A stretch of 64,000 bases of DNA from NCBI RefSeq assembly GCF_036924645.1, contig NZ_JAZHRX010000001.1, forward strand, positions 1,736,001 through 1,800,000. Reading direction: 5' to 3'. Position 1 is the stretch's first letter. Each line of letters starts with the position of its first letter. Made by a program: the position numbers and the translations under genes. This document shows positions 46,240-54,291 of the stretch, piece after piece. A model generated the notes under the pieces. It ran no database searches. It saw only the letters and a program-made list of their open reading frames with translations, and was not told where the DNA came from. The stretch comes from Bradyrhizobium sp. AZCC 2176. GTDB lineage: Bacteria > Pseudomonadota > Alphaproteobacteria > Rhizobiales > Xanthobacteraceae.

Positions 46240-46560
46240 ATGCATCCGGGACGCTATCTGCCTGTGATGGCCGCTCTGATGTTCGGCATGATAGCCGTCC
46301 CGGCGCAGGCGGCAACGATCCAGATCACGGTCGACAATCTGGTGTTCGCGCCGGCCGAAGTTTCGGCCAAGGTCGGCGACACCATCGAATGGATCAACAA
46401 GGATGTGCTCGCGCACACCGCGACCGCCCGCAACGGCGATTTCGACGTGACCACGCCGCCGAAAAAGACGGTGACGTCGGTTCTCAGGAAGGCCGGCACC
46501 TTCGAATATTATTGCCGGTACCATCCAAACATGAAGGCGGTGCTGACGATTGCGCCCTAG
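46240..46560 (+). CDS. Cupredoxin (amicyanin/plastocyanin-like), exported
   Basis: A 106-residue type I copper protein. A signal peptide is followed by the fold 'IQITVDNLVFAPAEVSAKVGDTIEWINKDVLAHTATA', with the first copper histidine in 'LAHTA'. The Cys, His and Met ligands lie in 'YYCRYHPNMKAVL' near the end. It may carry electrons or bind copper in the periplasm. The start ATG at 46240 follows AGGAG by 8 bases. It comes 11 bases after the DUF4142 gene and is co-transcribed from the sigma-dependent promoter. Confidence 0.9.
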   Translation: MHPGRYLPVMAALMFGMIAVPAQAATIQITVDNLVFAPAEVSAKVGDTIEWINKDVLAHTATARNGDFDVTTPPKKTVTSVLRKAGTFEYYCRYHPNMKAVLTIAP

Positions 46561-46588
46561 CAACGTCCGCTTTTGCGATGGCGACGGC

Positions 46589-48663
46589 TCAGGCCGCCCG
46601 CACCGAGGTGAGGAATTTGCCGACCTCGCGCTTGAGCCGGTCGCTCTCGCCGGACAATGACTTTGCCGCCGTCAGCACCTGAGCGGAGGCGGACCCGGTT
46701 TCGCTGGCGCCACGCTGCACGTCGGTGATGTTCGAGGAAACCTGCTGCGTGCCGTGCGCGGCCTGCTGCACGTTGCGGGAAATTTCCTGGGTCGCCGCGC
46801 CCTGCTCCTCGACCGCGGCAGCGATCGTAGAGGCGATCTCCGACATCCGTCCGATGGTGTCGCCGATCTCCTTGATGGCGCCGACCGATTCCTGCGTCGC
46901 CGCCTGGATGCCCGATATCTGCTGGCTGATCTCGCCGGTCGCTTTGGCCGTCTGCTCGGCCAGCGCCTTCACCTCGGACGCGACCACCGCGAAACCGCGT
47001 CCGGCTTCGCCGGCCCGCGCCGCCTCGATGGTGGCATTGAGCGCCAACAGGTTGGTCTGGCCGGCGATGGTGTTGATCAGCTCCACCACGTCGCCGATGC
47101 GGGCGGCCGCCTTGGCGAGTTCGGCGACGCGGGCGTTGGTCTTCTGCGCCTGCTCCACCGCCTCACCGGCGATCCGCGCCGAGCCCTGGACCTGACGGCT
47201 GATCTCGTTGACCGAGGAGGCCATTTCTTCGGTGGCGGATGCCACCGATTGCACATTGGTGGAGGCTTCCTCGGATGCCGCCGCAACCGTGGTGGCGAGC
47301 TCCTCTGAACGCTCCGCGGTCGCCGTCAGCGTGCCGGCGGAGGCTTCCAGTTCGGTCGAGGCCGACGACACGATTTCGACGATCTCTCCGATCATCGCTT
47401 CGAAGTCGCTGGTGATCTGGTCGACGCGCTGCCCGCGCCGGATCTTGGCATCCGCTTCGACCGCGGCCGCCGCATCGGCGGCCTCTTGGCGATGAGGGCG
47501 TCCTTGAAGACCTGCAGCGAGCCGGCCATGGCGCCGATTTCATCGGCACGCTCGACGGTCGGGATCGTGACGTCATGCCGGCCGGCGGCGAGATCGCCGA
47601 CCACGCCCGTCAGCGTCGCCAGCGGGGTAATCACGCGTCGGCGCAGCATCATGGTGACGCCGGCAAGTACGCCGAGCAGCGCCATGACGGCAAGGCCGGC
47701 CAGCGCGAGCATGGTCAGGGCAGTGTCGCGCGCGGCGCCCGCGCGTTCTCCGGCCTCGGCCAGCGCGGCATCGCGCACGGCGAAGAAGGCCTGCACCGCC
47801 GGCACGATCGTGCTGGCGAGTTGATTGGAGTCGATGGCGAATTTGCCATCATTGCGGCCGGCCGCCAGTTCCTTTTCAAGCCATGGCGCGGCCTTTGCGA
47901 AATAGGCCTCGATCGCGTCGTTCATCGCTTTCGCAAGGCGCGGCGGGCTGCCGATCTGATCCACACCGGCCTCGATCCGCTCGCGGTCGAGATCGACGCG
48001 GCCCTGGGCGCGGTCCATGCTGGATATTTCAGCCGCCGTCAGCGGACGGCGGGTGCTGATCGCAAGCGAAACCGTGGCAGCGCGGCCGCCGGCCGAGATC
48101 CGCAGATCCTGCGACGTGCGGGCGACATTCAACAGCGCCGTCAACGATGCGTCTGCCATCGCGACCTGATTTTCAAGCTGGTTCAACAGCGGTTCGAGAA
48201 TCCCGACAACCGCGGCAATGCCCGGCAGGAAGCCCTTGATCGCCGCAGAATCGCGCGCGCTCATCGGCAAGCCCATCGCGCGATCGCTCGCGGTGCGAAC
48301 CTCGGCCAGCTTGGCCGCCGCCTGGTTGAGGCCCTGGACGATGACAGCGCCATCGCTGAGCGCGCCGACGGCGGTCCGCGCCTTCGCGAACGCGGCATCT
48401 GCCGTCTGCACGGCCTTCGCCGCCACCTCGAGTTGGGCTGGCGTCGCGGCGCCTTCCTGAAACAACGGACCGACGTAAGGTGCGCGGTAGCCGGCGACCT
48501 GCTGGCCAACCGCCAGCACCGTGCCATAGGCCTCCACCGCCTTGATCGCCTCAGTCTTGCCGGCAAAGGTCCGGTATTGCGGGATCAGGACCCCGGCACC
48601 AAGGATGGCCGCGAGGACCGTCACCGAAAGCATCGATACCGCAAAGAGACGACCGATCCGCAT
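46589..48663 (-). pseudogene. Methyl-accepting chemotaxis protein, single-base frameshift
   Basis: A ~690-residue chemoreceptor in two frames. The first part (48663 to about 47483) has an N-terminal membrane helix 'IGRLFAVSMLSVTVLAAILGAGVLI', a periplasmic sensor of ~290 residues, a second helix 'LAGLAVMALLGVLAGVTMML' and the HAMP domain ending 'VFKDALIAK'. The frame then breaks near 47480-47485: in the minus strand AAGAGGCCGCCGAT would read K-R-A-A-D if one G were restored. The second part, in another frame, holds the signalling hairpin '[22 protein letters not shown]' and runs to 46589. Both parts are well conserved, so the break is recent or a sequence error. The ligand is unknown. Confidence 0.85.
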
Positions 48664-48782
48664 GTTGTGATTCCGCTGGGTAAAGGGAGCGGTCAACGTA
48701 GGCGGAACCCGGCTAAGGCAGCCTTAATGCAGGCTTTAATGCAGGCCGGTAGAACTACGGTGCTGCACGCGGCGCCGTGCCG

Positions 48783-49343
48783 TCAGGACCGCAGCGCCAT
48801 CACCAGCCGCACCGCGACTGCCGCCTGCCAGACCGGATAGAGAAACGAGGTCTGATCGAGGCCGAGCGCATTGTCGAGCGCGAGCAGCGTGCCGGTGAGC
48901 GTCCCCGTGATTAGCATCGGCCACCATGCGGTGGCCGCACGTGGCCCTGCCGGCAGCAGCCCGATTCCTAGCGCCATCACGGCAGAACCGACGAGACCGC
49001 CCGTCAAACCGGCGAGCAGATAGCGCATGACCGCGACAGCCCCCGCGGTCTGTCCCTCGATAAAGATCGCCGCGTTCACCGCGCAGACAAAAGCGACCAT
49101 GGTGACGATCGCGGCAAGTAACGCCGCCCACCATGGATTGGCGCTGAAGCGCCGCACCTGAATGAAGACGAGCACGGCGAACGGCACCGCGATCAGCGAA
49201 ATGCGAAGCTGGCCGGGCAAGCCGAGGATATGGTCGATCAGTGTAGGCAGCAGCGGCGTGAGAACGCCGGAGACGATGCCGCCGGCGGCAACTATCAGCA
49301 GAATGTTGCGGGAGCTGTCAGGGGAAGCAATCGCCTGGGTCAA
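48783..49343 (-). CDS. Hypothetical membrane protein, five to six helices
   Basis: A 186-residue inner-membrane protein with helices at 'ILLIVAAGGIVSGVLTPLLPTL', 'ISLIAVPFAVLVFIQV', 'WWAALLAAIVTMVAFVCAV', 'LLAGLTGGLVGSAVMALGIGLL' and 'WWPMLITGTLTGTLLAL'. I recognise no family. The start is a TTG at 49343 with GGAG 7 bases upstream, and overlaps the truncated toxin gene by 26 bases. It may be a remnant-free neighbour whose translation is coupled to that gene. Confidence 0.68.
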   Translation of the reverse strand: MTQAIASPDSSRNILLIVAAGGIVSGVLTPLLPTLIDHILGLPGQLRISLIAVPFAVLVFIQVRRFSANPWWAALLAAIVTMVAFVCAVNAAIFIEGQTAGAVAVMRYLLAGLTGGLVGSAVMALGIGLLPAGPRAATAWWPMLITGTLTGTLLALDNALGLDQTSFLYPVWQAAVAVRLVMALRS

Positions 49344-49485
49344 CGCTCAACTCCATTTGTGACGTCTCTTTACGCTGGCCTACCCGTTCTCGCCATCCTG
49401 CCGCTTCGGCGTAATAGTCCCAATGATGGTCAATATCGGCGAGAACCTCAGGCGACCAAACAATCGCCGGCCTTTGCTCTGCCAT
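49318..49485 (-). pseudogene. Truncated ParE/RelE-type toxin
   Basis: A 55-residue frame from ATG at 49485. Its first ~30 residues 'PAIVWSPEVLADIDHHWDYYAEAAG' are the N-terminal strand and helix of a ParE toxin. Then the sequence departs from the family and ends at a stop near 49318. Normal ParE has ~95-100 residues with catalytic or gyrase-binding residues in the missing part, so this toxin is almost certainly inactive. It overlaps the antitoxin gene by 38 bases. Confidence 0.65.
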
Positions 49486-49690
49486 GTCGCGAATTCTTTT
49501 CGCGAAGGAAAGCTTCCATATCGAGGGCGCGGCCCTCGCCCGCATCGAGCGACCGCATGCCCTTGTCCAACTCGGCGCGAAGCGCCTTGAGCCTGTCGAC
49601 ATGCTCGAGCAGTTTTCGGCCGATCTGTTCCTGATCGGCGTCCGGGAGCCGGGAAATCTGCGCGATGGCTTGTTCGAGTGTTCTAACCAT
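49448..49690 (-). CDS. Antitoxin-like protein of a ParDE-type pair
   Basis: An 80-residue protein starting 'VRTLEQAIAQISRLPDADQEQIGRKLLEHVDRLKALRAELDKGMRSLDAGEGRALDMEAFL'. The sequence fits a helical antitoxin that covers a ParE toxin with its C-terminal region. It precedes the truncated toxin on the same strand and overlaps it, the normal order of such modules. With the toxin broken, the antitoxin may be a leftover or may act on related toxins elsewhere. Confidence 0.65.
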   Translation of the reverse strand: MVRTLEQAIAQISRLPDADQEQIGRKLLEHVDRLKALRAELDKGMRSLDAGEGRALDMEAFLREKNSRHGRAKAGDCLVA

Positions 49691-49753
49691 GAACCCGGAC
49701 TAGCACATCAGACATGGAAATTGAAGGCGACGCGCGAGGAGTGAGTCGGGCCG

Positions 49754-49790
49754 CAAATAAAAGCCGCGCCAACCCGAGGGTTGACGCGGC
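49754..49790 (-). terminator. Rho-independent terminator after ssrA
   Basis: On the minus strand the stem GCCGCGTCAACCC / GGGTTGGCGCGGC (one G-T pair, loop of 2) is followed by TTTTATTT. It lies 40 bases after the tag stop codon of the permuted tmRNA and marks its 3' end. Confidence 0.8.
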
Positions 49791-50150
49791 GATGGCCGTT
49801 CTGTTGCTAGGTGGACCAACCCCGAACGGTTACGCCGCGAGGCGCACTTCGTTCAATGCAACGTTATCGTTTGCATTTAGGTTTTTGACCCGATAACGGC
49901 GGTATCATGCCGAGCACAATTCAGAGCTTCTTTGCGACCATCGATCCTGGTTCGCCCCCGCCCTAGCAGCCCTGGGATTCGGCCTTTCGGCAGAATCGAT
50001 CTCACCGAGATGAGACCTTTAAGCTCAAGCTGCTAAGGTGGAGGCGCCGGGTACTGCCCCCGGGTCTGCCCGCAGTCCACTCTAAGGTTCAGCGCCATCG
50101 TCTTGCGACGAAGCGACCCTACGCGTGATCGCCGGTGAAAGATAGGCCTG
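49791..50150 (-). ncRNA. ssrA: Transfer-messenger RNA, circularly permuted two-piece form
   Basis: The minus strand holds, in order: an acceptor piece ending CGCCTCCACC (50038-50047 side), about 77 bases of spacer, and the coding piece whose 5' end GGGGGCGAACCAGGATCG starts at 49960. CGCCTCC and GGGGGCG pair to rebuild the tRNA-like acceptor stem. The tag frame at 49830-49874 reads ANDNVALNEVRLAA and stop. The T-arm is CCGGG/CCCGG with a loop GGCAGTA. The 5' end near 50150 and the 3' end near 49791 are approximate. This is the known form in Alphaproteobacteria; it rescues stalled ribosomes with SmpB. Confidence 0.9.
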
Positions 50151-50195
50151 TGTTGCTCAAAGTCGATGGGTCGAACTGGCGACAGGCCTAAAGCG

Positions 50196-50561
50196 TCACA
50201 GTCCACCCTTCGGCACGAAGAAGCAGAGCTCGTCGCCGGTGCGCTTGTTTATGAACAGCACGGGCAAATGATCTGGCGTGTCTTCAGACTTGATGATGTC
50301 GGGTGGGATGACTTTCCATTGGCCGTCTTTGAGGTATTGCCATTGGTCCGAATGGTCGTCTGCAACGCGAAAGCGTGTTTTGAATACGTCGCCGTTGTCG
50401 CAACACGATTTCCATGGAACACCGAGCCGGTGTTGGGCGGCTGGGTTCATTTCCTGTCTGTTGAACCACTCGTGGTGCGGCATCGACGCATCGTGAGCGT
50501 CAGCACGAAAAGACACCAGAAGAATACCGAACATCGTTAGTACGCGACCGAACGCTTTCAT
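50196..50561 (-). CDS. Small exported protein of unknown function
   Basis: A 121-residue protein with a signal peptide 'KAFGRVLTMFGILLVSFRADA' and a mature part rich in aromatic and charged residues. It has conserved-looking cysteines in 'VPWKSCCDNGDVF' and 'GDELCFFVPKGGL', which could form disulfides. I have no family name, though the 'CCDNGDVF' segment recalls small periplasmic proteins common in Bradyrhizobium. The ATG at 50561 is set by GGAGG 6 bases upstream. It ends about 45 bases before the ssrA start. Confidence 0.68.
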   Translation of the reverse strand: MKAFGRVLTMFGILLVSFRADAHDASMPHHEWFNRQEMNPAAQHRLGVPWKSCCDNGDVFKTRFRVADDHSDQWQYLKDGQWKVIPPDIIKSEDTPDHLPVLFINKRTGDELCFFVPKGGL

Positions 50562-50637
50562 GGCAGCCTCCATTGTGGACTGTCATTAATTCGCGAATCA
50601 CACGAACTCTCCGGCAACTAAGGAGGCCAGATTCCTG

Positions 50638-50659
50638 AGAAAATGGGAGCCCATTTTCT
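50638..50659. repeat. Perfect A+T-rich palindrome
   Basis: AGAAAATGGG, two bases, CCCATTTTCT. It stands alone in the otherwise featureless gap 50562-50816, and I know no factor with this site. As RNA the loop would be too tight for a good hairpin, so a DNA-binding site is more likely. Confidence 0.5.
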
Positions 50660-50816
50660 GAGCGATTAGCTTTTTAGACAAGACTGTTGCTCTCCTGTTC
50701 GTGCGGGAAGTCGAAGGTCCAGCGAGTGCAGCGAAAAAGCTCTCGGCGTTCTTCGTCAGCGCACCGCTTTACCATCAAGCGAACTGCCCAACCGTAGTAA
50801 CACGGGGGGAGCTGAA

Positions 50817-51014
50817 GTGCGGACAGCACTCGTCGTGGCAATCACGCTTGCATTTACGATTGGCGCACAGGCGCGAACGAGGGCCGACCGGTTCCCATCG
50901 GGCGGATCTGTGCAGGCGGCCTACAAAGGGCGCATTGAAGCACAGGCACAGTGTGAGGCGCGGCTGCAGCAGATGCGCGACCCTGTTTCCGGCATCCGTA
51001 TTCAGGCGGGGTGA
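50817..51014 (+). CDS. Small exported protein, possible
   Basis: A 65-residue frame with a GTG start and GGGGGAG 6 bases upstream. It has a signal peptide 'RTALVVAITLAFTIGAQA' and a short charged tail with one cysteine. I recognise no family. The good ribosome site and signal make it more likely real than chance, but its base composition is not distinctive. Confidence 0.4.
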   Translation: MRTALVVAITLAFTIGAQARTRADRFPSGGSVQAAYKGRIEAQAQCEARLQQMRDPVSGIRIQAG

Positions 51015-51086
51015 TGCGGCGCGGTTCTGTAACAGACAACGGCCGAGGCGATGAACCCGATGCGGGGATAGGGATGCATCCTGAAG

Positions 51087-51160
51087 TGGAGCGGGCGAAG
51101 CGAATCGAACCCTCCTATGCAGCCTGGGAAGCTGCCGTTCTACCATGGAACTACGCGCGC
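51087..51160 (-). tRNA. Degenerate tRNA-Gly(CCC) copy
   Basis: A 74-base copy of the intact tRNA-Gly at 51978-52051 with about five changes. Acceptor pair 4-69 is C-C, T-stem pair 52-62 is G-G, and position 38 of the anticodon loop is G instead of A. The anticodon CCC and the 3' CCA are kept. It may be an expressed variant or a pseudogene in decay. Confidence 0.7.
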
Positions 51161-51257
51161 ACGCCCTGTCGGTTACCGCAAACGAGGGCAGCTCCGTCGC
51201 CGCACCAAAAGTATCGTGCGCCATGGGAACGCCGTTGTCGACGGCGACTTATTCCGC

Positions 51258-51878
51258 ATGCGGAACGCTCTCACCTTGCTGGTAATGGTTCTGCTCGCGG
51301 TCGCAGCGATGCTCGGTGGTGTAGATAGGGCGGCGGCGGAGCAGAATGCGCCGTCTGCAATCGCTCGGATGATGGTGCCTGGTCCGGAGTATGACCTGAT
51401 CCGCGCACTGGAAGGCGACTGGAGTGTGCAGCAGCGGGTATGGCCCGGGCCGGGGGCAGAGCCCATTGCCTTGGCTCCCATGGTTGCGGAGCGACGGCTG
51501 ATCGGCGGGGCCTTTCTTCAGGAGATCATGAAACCGGCGCCTGGCAGCGAGCAGGAGCCATTCGCCCGCCACGCCTACCTGTCATTCAACAATGTCGATC
51601 GGCGCTATGAGTATGTGAGCCTCGATACTCGCTATCCCAGGACGATGTATGAAACGAGCTTCGACGGCGAGCGCCCGCATCGCGACCGCATCATTGAGGT
51701 ATTCATCGAAGCGTTTACCCACCCCGGTTGGGGAACGGAGTTCGTCGGACAGGCCATGAAACAACGGCGCGAGATCATCGTCGAGAGCGATCGTCGCAAC
51801 GTCGTACGTCAATTCTGGACGCCGCCAGGCGGCAGCGAGTTCCTTGCCATCGAGTATGTTTATGTCAAGCGGCAGTAA
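51258..51878 (+). CDS. DUF1579-like exported protein
   Basis: A 206-residue protein with a signal peptide 'RNALTLLVMVLLAVAAMLGGVDRAAA' and a beta-rich lipocalin-like domain. 'EYDLIRALEGDWSVQQRVWPGPG', 'ERRLIGGAFLQEIMKPAPGS' and 'FARHAYLSFNNVDRRYEYVSLDTRYPRTMYET' resemble the DUF1579 family. Function is unknown. The ATG at 51258 is chosen for the signal peptide; upstream codons overlap the degenerate tRNA. It lies between the two tRNA-Gly copies. Confidence 0.7.
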   Translation: MRNALTLLVMVLLAVAAMLGGVDRAAAEQNAPSAIARMMVPGPEYDLIRALEGDWSVQQRVWPGPGAEPIALAPMVAERRLIGGAFLQEIMKPAPGSEQEPFARHAYLSFNNVDRRYEYVSLDTRYPRTMYETSFDGERPHRDRIIEVFIEAFTHPGWGTEFVGQAMKQRREIIVESDRRNVVRQFWTPPGGSEFLAIEYVYVKRQ

Positions 51879-51977
51879 GCGCGCAGCCGTGACCGTAGCC
51901 GGCCGTTCCGTCGATCCCGGACCACGGCCTACGGGAACGCCGTCGCGAAACCAGCTTCCCCACGCGGCGATGAGTAT

Positions 51978-52051
51978 TGGAGCGGGCGAAGGGAATCGAA
52001 CCCTCGTATGCAGCTTGGGAAGCTGCCGTTCTACCATTGAACTACGCCCGC
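51978..52051 (-). tRNA. tRNA-Gly(CCC)
   Basis: A complete cloverleaf: acceptor GCGGGCG/CGCCCGC, D-arm GTTC/GAAC, anticodon stem GCAGC/GCTGC with loop TTCCCAA (anticodon CCC), T-arm GAGGG/CCCTT with loop TTCGATT, and encoded 3' CCA. It reads glycine GGG codons. It is 74 bases long. Confidence 0.93.
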
Positions 52052-52070
52052 GGGTCGCTCTTTTGCTTCG

Positions 52071-52143
52071 AGCATGATCTCCGCGCAAACGCTACCGCGT
52101 TTGTCGCGAGGGAAAACCGGCAACCACTTTTCCGGATCATGCT
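52071..52143. repeat. Intergenic repeat, family C-like, copy 4
   Basis: AGCATGATCTCCGCGCAAACGCT...GGAAAACCGGCAACCACTTTTCCGGATCATGCT. The ends pair (AGCATGATC/GATCATGCT) and the middle has the AAACCGG...CACTT core shared with copy 3. It lies upstream of the Ogt gene. Confidence 0.75.
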
Positions 52144-52277
52144 GCCATGATTAGCCGACATCGCGCGATCCGCCAAGCTGTTCCGTTCGTCGTCTCGCCT
52201 TACTGTTAACTTCCGCAAAAATTCCAGATGCGCTCTCTCAAGCCGGTGCTATGATCCGTTCAGGGGCTTGGTGGCGT

Positions 52278-52856
52278 ATGACGGGGCGTAGCTACACTAT
52301 TTTCGATTCGGGGATCGGCCGGTGCGGCATCGCGTGGGGGCCGTCGGGCATCATCGGCGTGCAGCTTCCTGAAGTGCGCGAGATCGATACGCGGCGGCGG
52401 CTCTATCAGCTCTATCCGGATGCGCGCGAACTTCGCCCTCCCAAAAATGTCCAGGTCGCAATCGAAGGCATCACCGCCCTGCTGCGCGGGGCTAAGTGCG
52501 ATTTCGCCGAGGTCGCGCTGGATATGACCGGCATTCCTGCCTTCAGCCAGCGCGTCTACGCCTATACGCGCGCGATCCCGCGCGGGGAGACCCGGACCTA
52601 CGCGGAAATAGCGTCGGCCTTGCGCGCGTCCGGCGCGGTCCATTCGGTGGCGCAGGCGATCGGCCGCAACCCCTTCATGGTCATCGTGCCCTGCCATCGC
52701 GTGCTGGAAGCGGGCAATTATGCCGACAAGATTTCGCCGCACGGCGGGGCGATCTCCAAGCGGCGGCTCCTCTCGATCGAGGGCGCCAGCCCGACCACCA
52801 GTAAGACGCTGTTCGATGTGCTGCTGCCGGTTGCACCGCCGCGTGCGCATACTTAA
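52278..52856 (+). CDS. ogt: Methylated-DNA-[protein]-cysteine S-methyltransferase (Ogt type)
   Basis: A 192-residue O6-alkylguanine-DNA alkyltransferase. It moves a methyl group from damaged guanine to the active cysteine in 'MVIVPCHRVLEAG' near 138. The preceding helix-turn-helix region 'IPRGETRTYAEIASALRASGAVHSVAQAIGRNP' is typical. I use the ATG at 52278; an ATG at 52251 would add nine residues. The gene precedes an AraC-type regulator by nine bases on the same strand, an arrangement that recalls the Ada response, although this regulator has no Ada N-domain. Confidence 0.9.
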   Translation: MTGRSYTIFDSGIGRCGIAWGPSGIIGVQLPEVREIDTRRRLYQLYPDARELRPPKNVQVAIEGITALLRGAKCDFAEVALDMTGIPAFSQRVYAYTRAIPRGETRTYAEIASALRASGAVHSVAQAIGRNPFMVIVPCHRVLEAGNYADKISPHGGAISKRRLLSIEGASPTTSKTLFDVLLPVAPPRAHT

Positions 52857-52865
52857 GTCTGCGGG

Positions 52866-53705
52866 ATGACGGCGAGCTCGCTTCTCGAACGCAAATCCAT
52901 TTCCGTTTCCGATTACCGCTGCACTGCAGCGCCCGGCGACAAGCCGTTTGCGGAGCAGCATAGCCGTCATTCGATTTCCTATGTGCGCAAGGGCAGTTTC
53001 GGCCTGCATTGCCGCGGCAAGTTCAGCGAGTTGGTGGCGGGATCGGTGCTGATCGGCCATCCCGGCGACGAATATATCTGCACCCACGAGCATGTCTGCG
53101 GCGACGAATGCCTGTCGTTCTTCCTCGCGCCCGAGCTGGTGGATGCGATCGGCGACAGCCAGGCCCCCTGGCAGATCGGCTCCGCGCCGCCATTGCCGGA
53201 ACTGGTGGTGCTGGGCGAACTGGCGCAAGCGGCAGCAGATGGCAGCAGCGACATCGGCCTCGACGAGATCGGCCAGGTGCTGGCGAGCCGCTTTGTCGAG
53301 GTGGTTTCCGGCAAGCCGCGCAGATCCGGCCCGGATGCTGCGCGCGACCGCCGCCGCGCGGTGGAGACCGCGCTGTGGATCGACGCCAACTCGCACCAGC
53401 AGATCAACCTGGAGGATGCCGCCGCCCAAGCCGGGATCAGCCCGTTCCACTTCCTGCGGCTGTTCTCGGAAGTGCTCGGCGTTACCCCCCACCAATATCT
53501 GGTGCGCTCGCGGCTGCGCCATGCCGCCCGACGTCTGGCCGATGACGACAGCCCGATCACCGATATCGCCTATGATGTCGGCTTTGCGGACTTGTCCAAT
53601 TTTGTGCGCACGTTTGGCCGAGCCGCCGGCGCCTCGCCGCTGAAGTTCCGCCAGGCCTCACGGGGCAAGCGCAAGATTTTCCAAGAACGGCTGGCCCTCC
53701 ATTGA
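52866..53705 (+). CDS. AraC family transcriptional regulator
   Basis: A 279-residue AraC/XylS-type regulator. Residues ~1-90 are a cupin-like sensing domain ('[34 protein letters not shown]'). The C-terminal double helix-turn-helix runs from ~175 ('[71 protein letters not shown]'). The ligand is unknown. It directly follows ogt and precedes the VOC-fold gene, so it may regulate either. Several Cys residues near 80 ('[11 protein letters not shown]') could respond to alkylation or redox state, which is speculation. Confidence 0.88.
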   Translation: MTASSLLERKSISVSDYRCTAAPGDKPFAEQHSRHSISYVRKGSFGLHCRGKFSELVAGSVLIGHPGDEYICTHEHVCGDECLSFFLAPELVDAIGDSQAPWQIGSAPPLPELVVLGELAQAAADGSSDIGLDEIGQVLASRFVEVVSGKPRRSGPDAARDRRRAVETALWIDANSHQQINLEDAAAQAGISPFHFLRLFSEVLGVTPHQYLVRSRLRHAARRLADDDSPITDIAYDVGFADLSNFVRTFGRAAGASPLKFRQASRGKRKIFQERLALH

Positions 53706-53757
53706 CTAGGCTTTCTCCACGACGCGCGCATTCGCGCGCTAATGACTGGAGAGACTC

Positions 53758-54118
53758 ATGTACGACCACATCGGTTTACGCGTCGGCGACCTCGACGCCA
53801 GCGTTCGCTTCTATACGGCAGCGCTCGCCCCGCTCGGTTTCGTGCTGTGCTCGCGTGACGATTCCGGCGCGGGCTTTGGCCCGAAGGGCGAACCGGCGCT
53901 TTGGCTGCATCTGCAAAAGGGATCGGCCGGCTCGGCCGCGCATGTCGCGTTCCGCGCCAAGGATCATGCCGCGATCAAGCAATTCCATGCCGAAGGCCTG
54001 AAATGCCGGCGGTCGCGACAATGGCGGCGCCGGGCCGCGCGCGGATTACAGCCCGACCTATTACGCGGCGTTCCTGATCGACCCTGATGGCAACAATGTC
54101 GAGGCCGTGTGCACGTAG
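53758..54118 (+). pseudogene. VOC-family (glyoxalase-like) protein, frameshifted
   Basis: The first frame gives 'MYDHIGLRVGDLDASVRFYTAALAPLGFVL' and runs well to 'AIKQFHAEGLK' near 82. Then it breaks around 54004, where CTGAAATGCCGGC carries one extra T. In the next frame the sequence continues without loss as 'AGGRDNGGAGPRADYSPTYYAAFLIDPDGNNVEAVCT' and stop at 54118. The restored protein (~120 residues) is a normal VOC-superfamily enzyme with the C-terminal metal-site Glu. A one-base error or a recent mutation explains the break. Confidence 0.82.
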
Positions 54119-54140
54119 CATAGATCACGCCTCACCCACG

Positions 54141-54273
54141 GCCTCATCCTGAGGAGACCGCGAAGCGGTCGTCTCGAAGGATAGCCGCAAACACCGAACC
54201 AGTCATCCTTCGAGGCTCGCAAGAGCTCGCACCTCCAGCAACAACGGCAAAGCCGTTGTGCAGGGATAACGAG
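54141..54273. repeat. Palindromic intergenic repeat, family H, copy 1
   Basis: CTCATCCTGAGGAGACCGCG...GGTCGTCTCGAAGGAT is mirrored by ATCCTTCGAGGCTCGC...GTTGTGCAGGGATAACGAG. It has the same layout as 55800-55928. It lies between the VOC-type and SRPBCC genes. Confidence 0.8.
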
Positions 54274-54291
54274 ACGCAAAGGAAAATCACC

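Noticed and set aside
51087..52051. A genomic island bounded by the two tRNA-Gly copies
   Set aside because: The whole tRNA is duplicated with scattered changes instead of a short exact 3' end repeat, and no integrase or other mobile gene lies between them.
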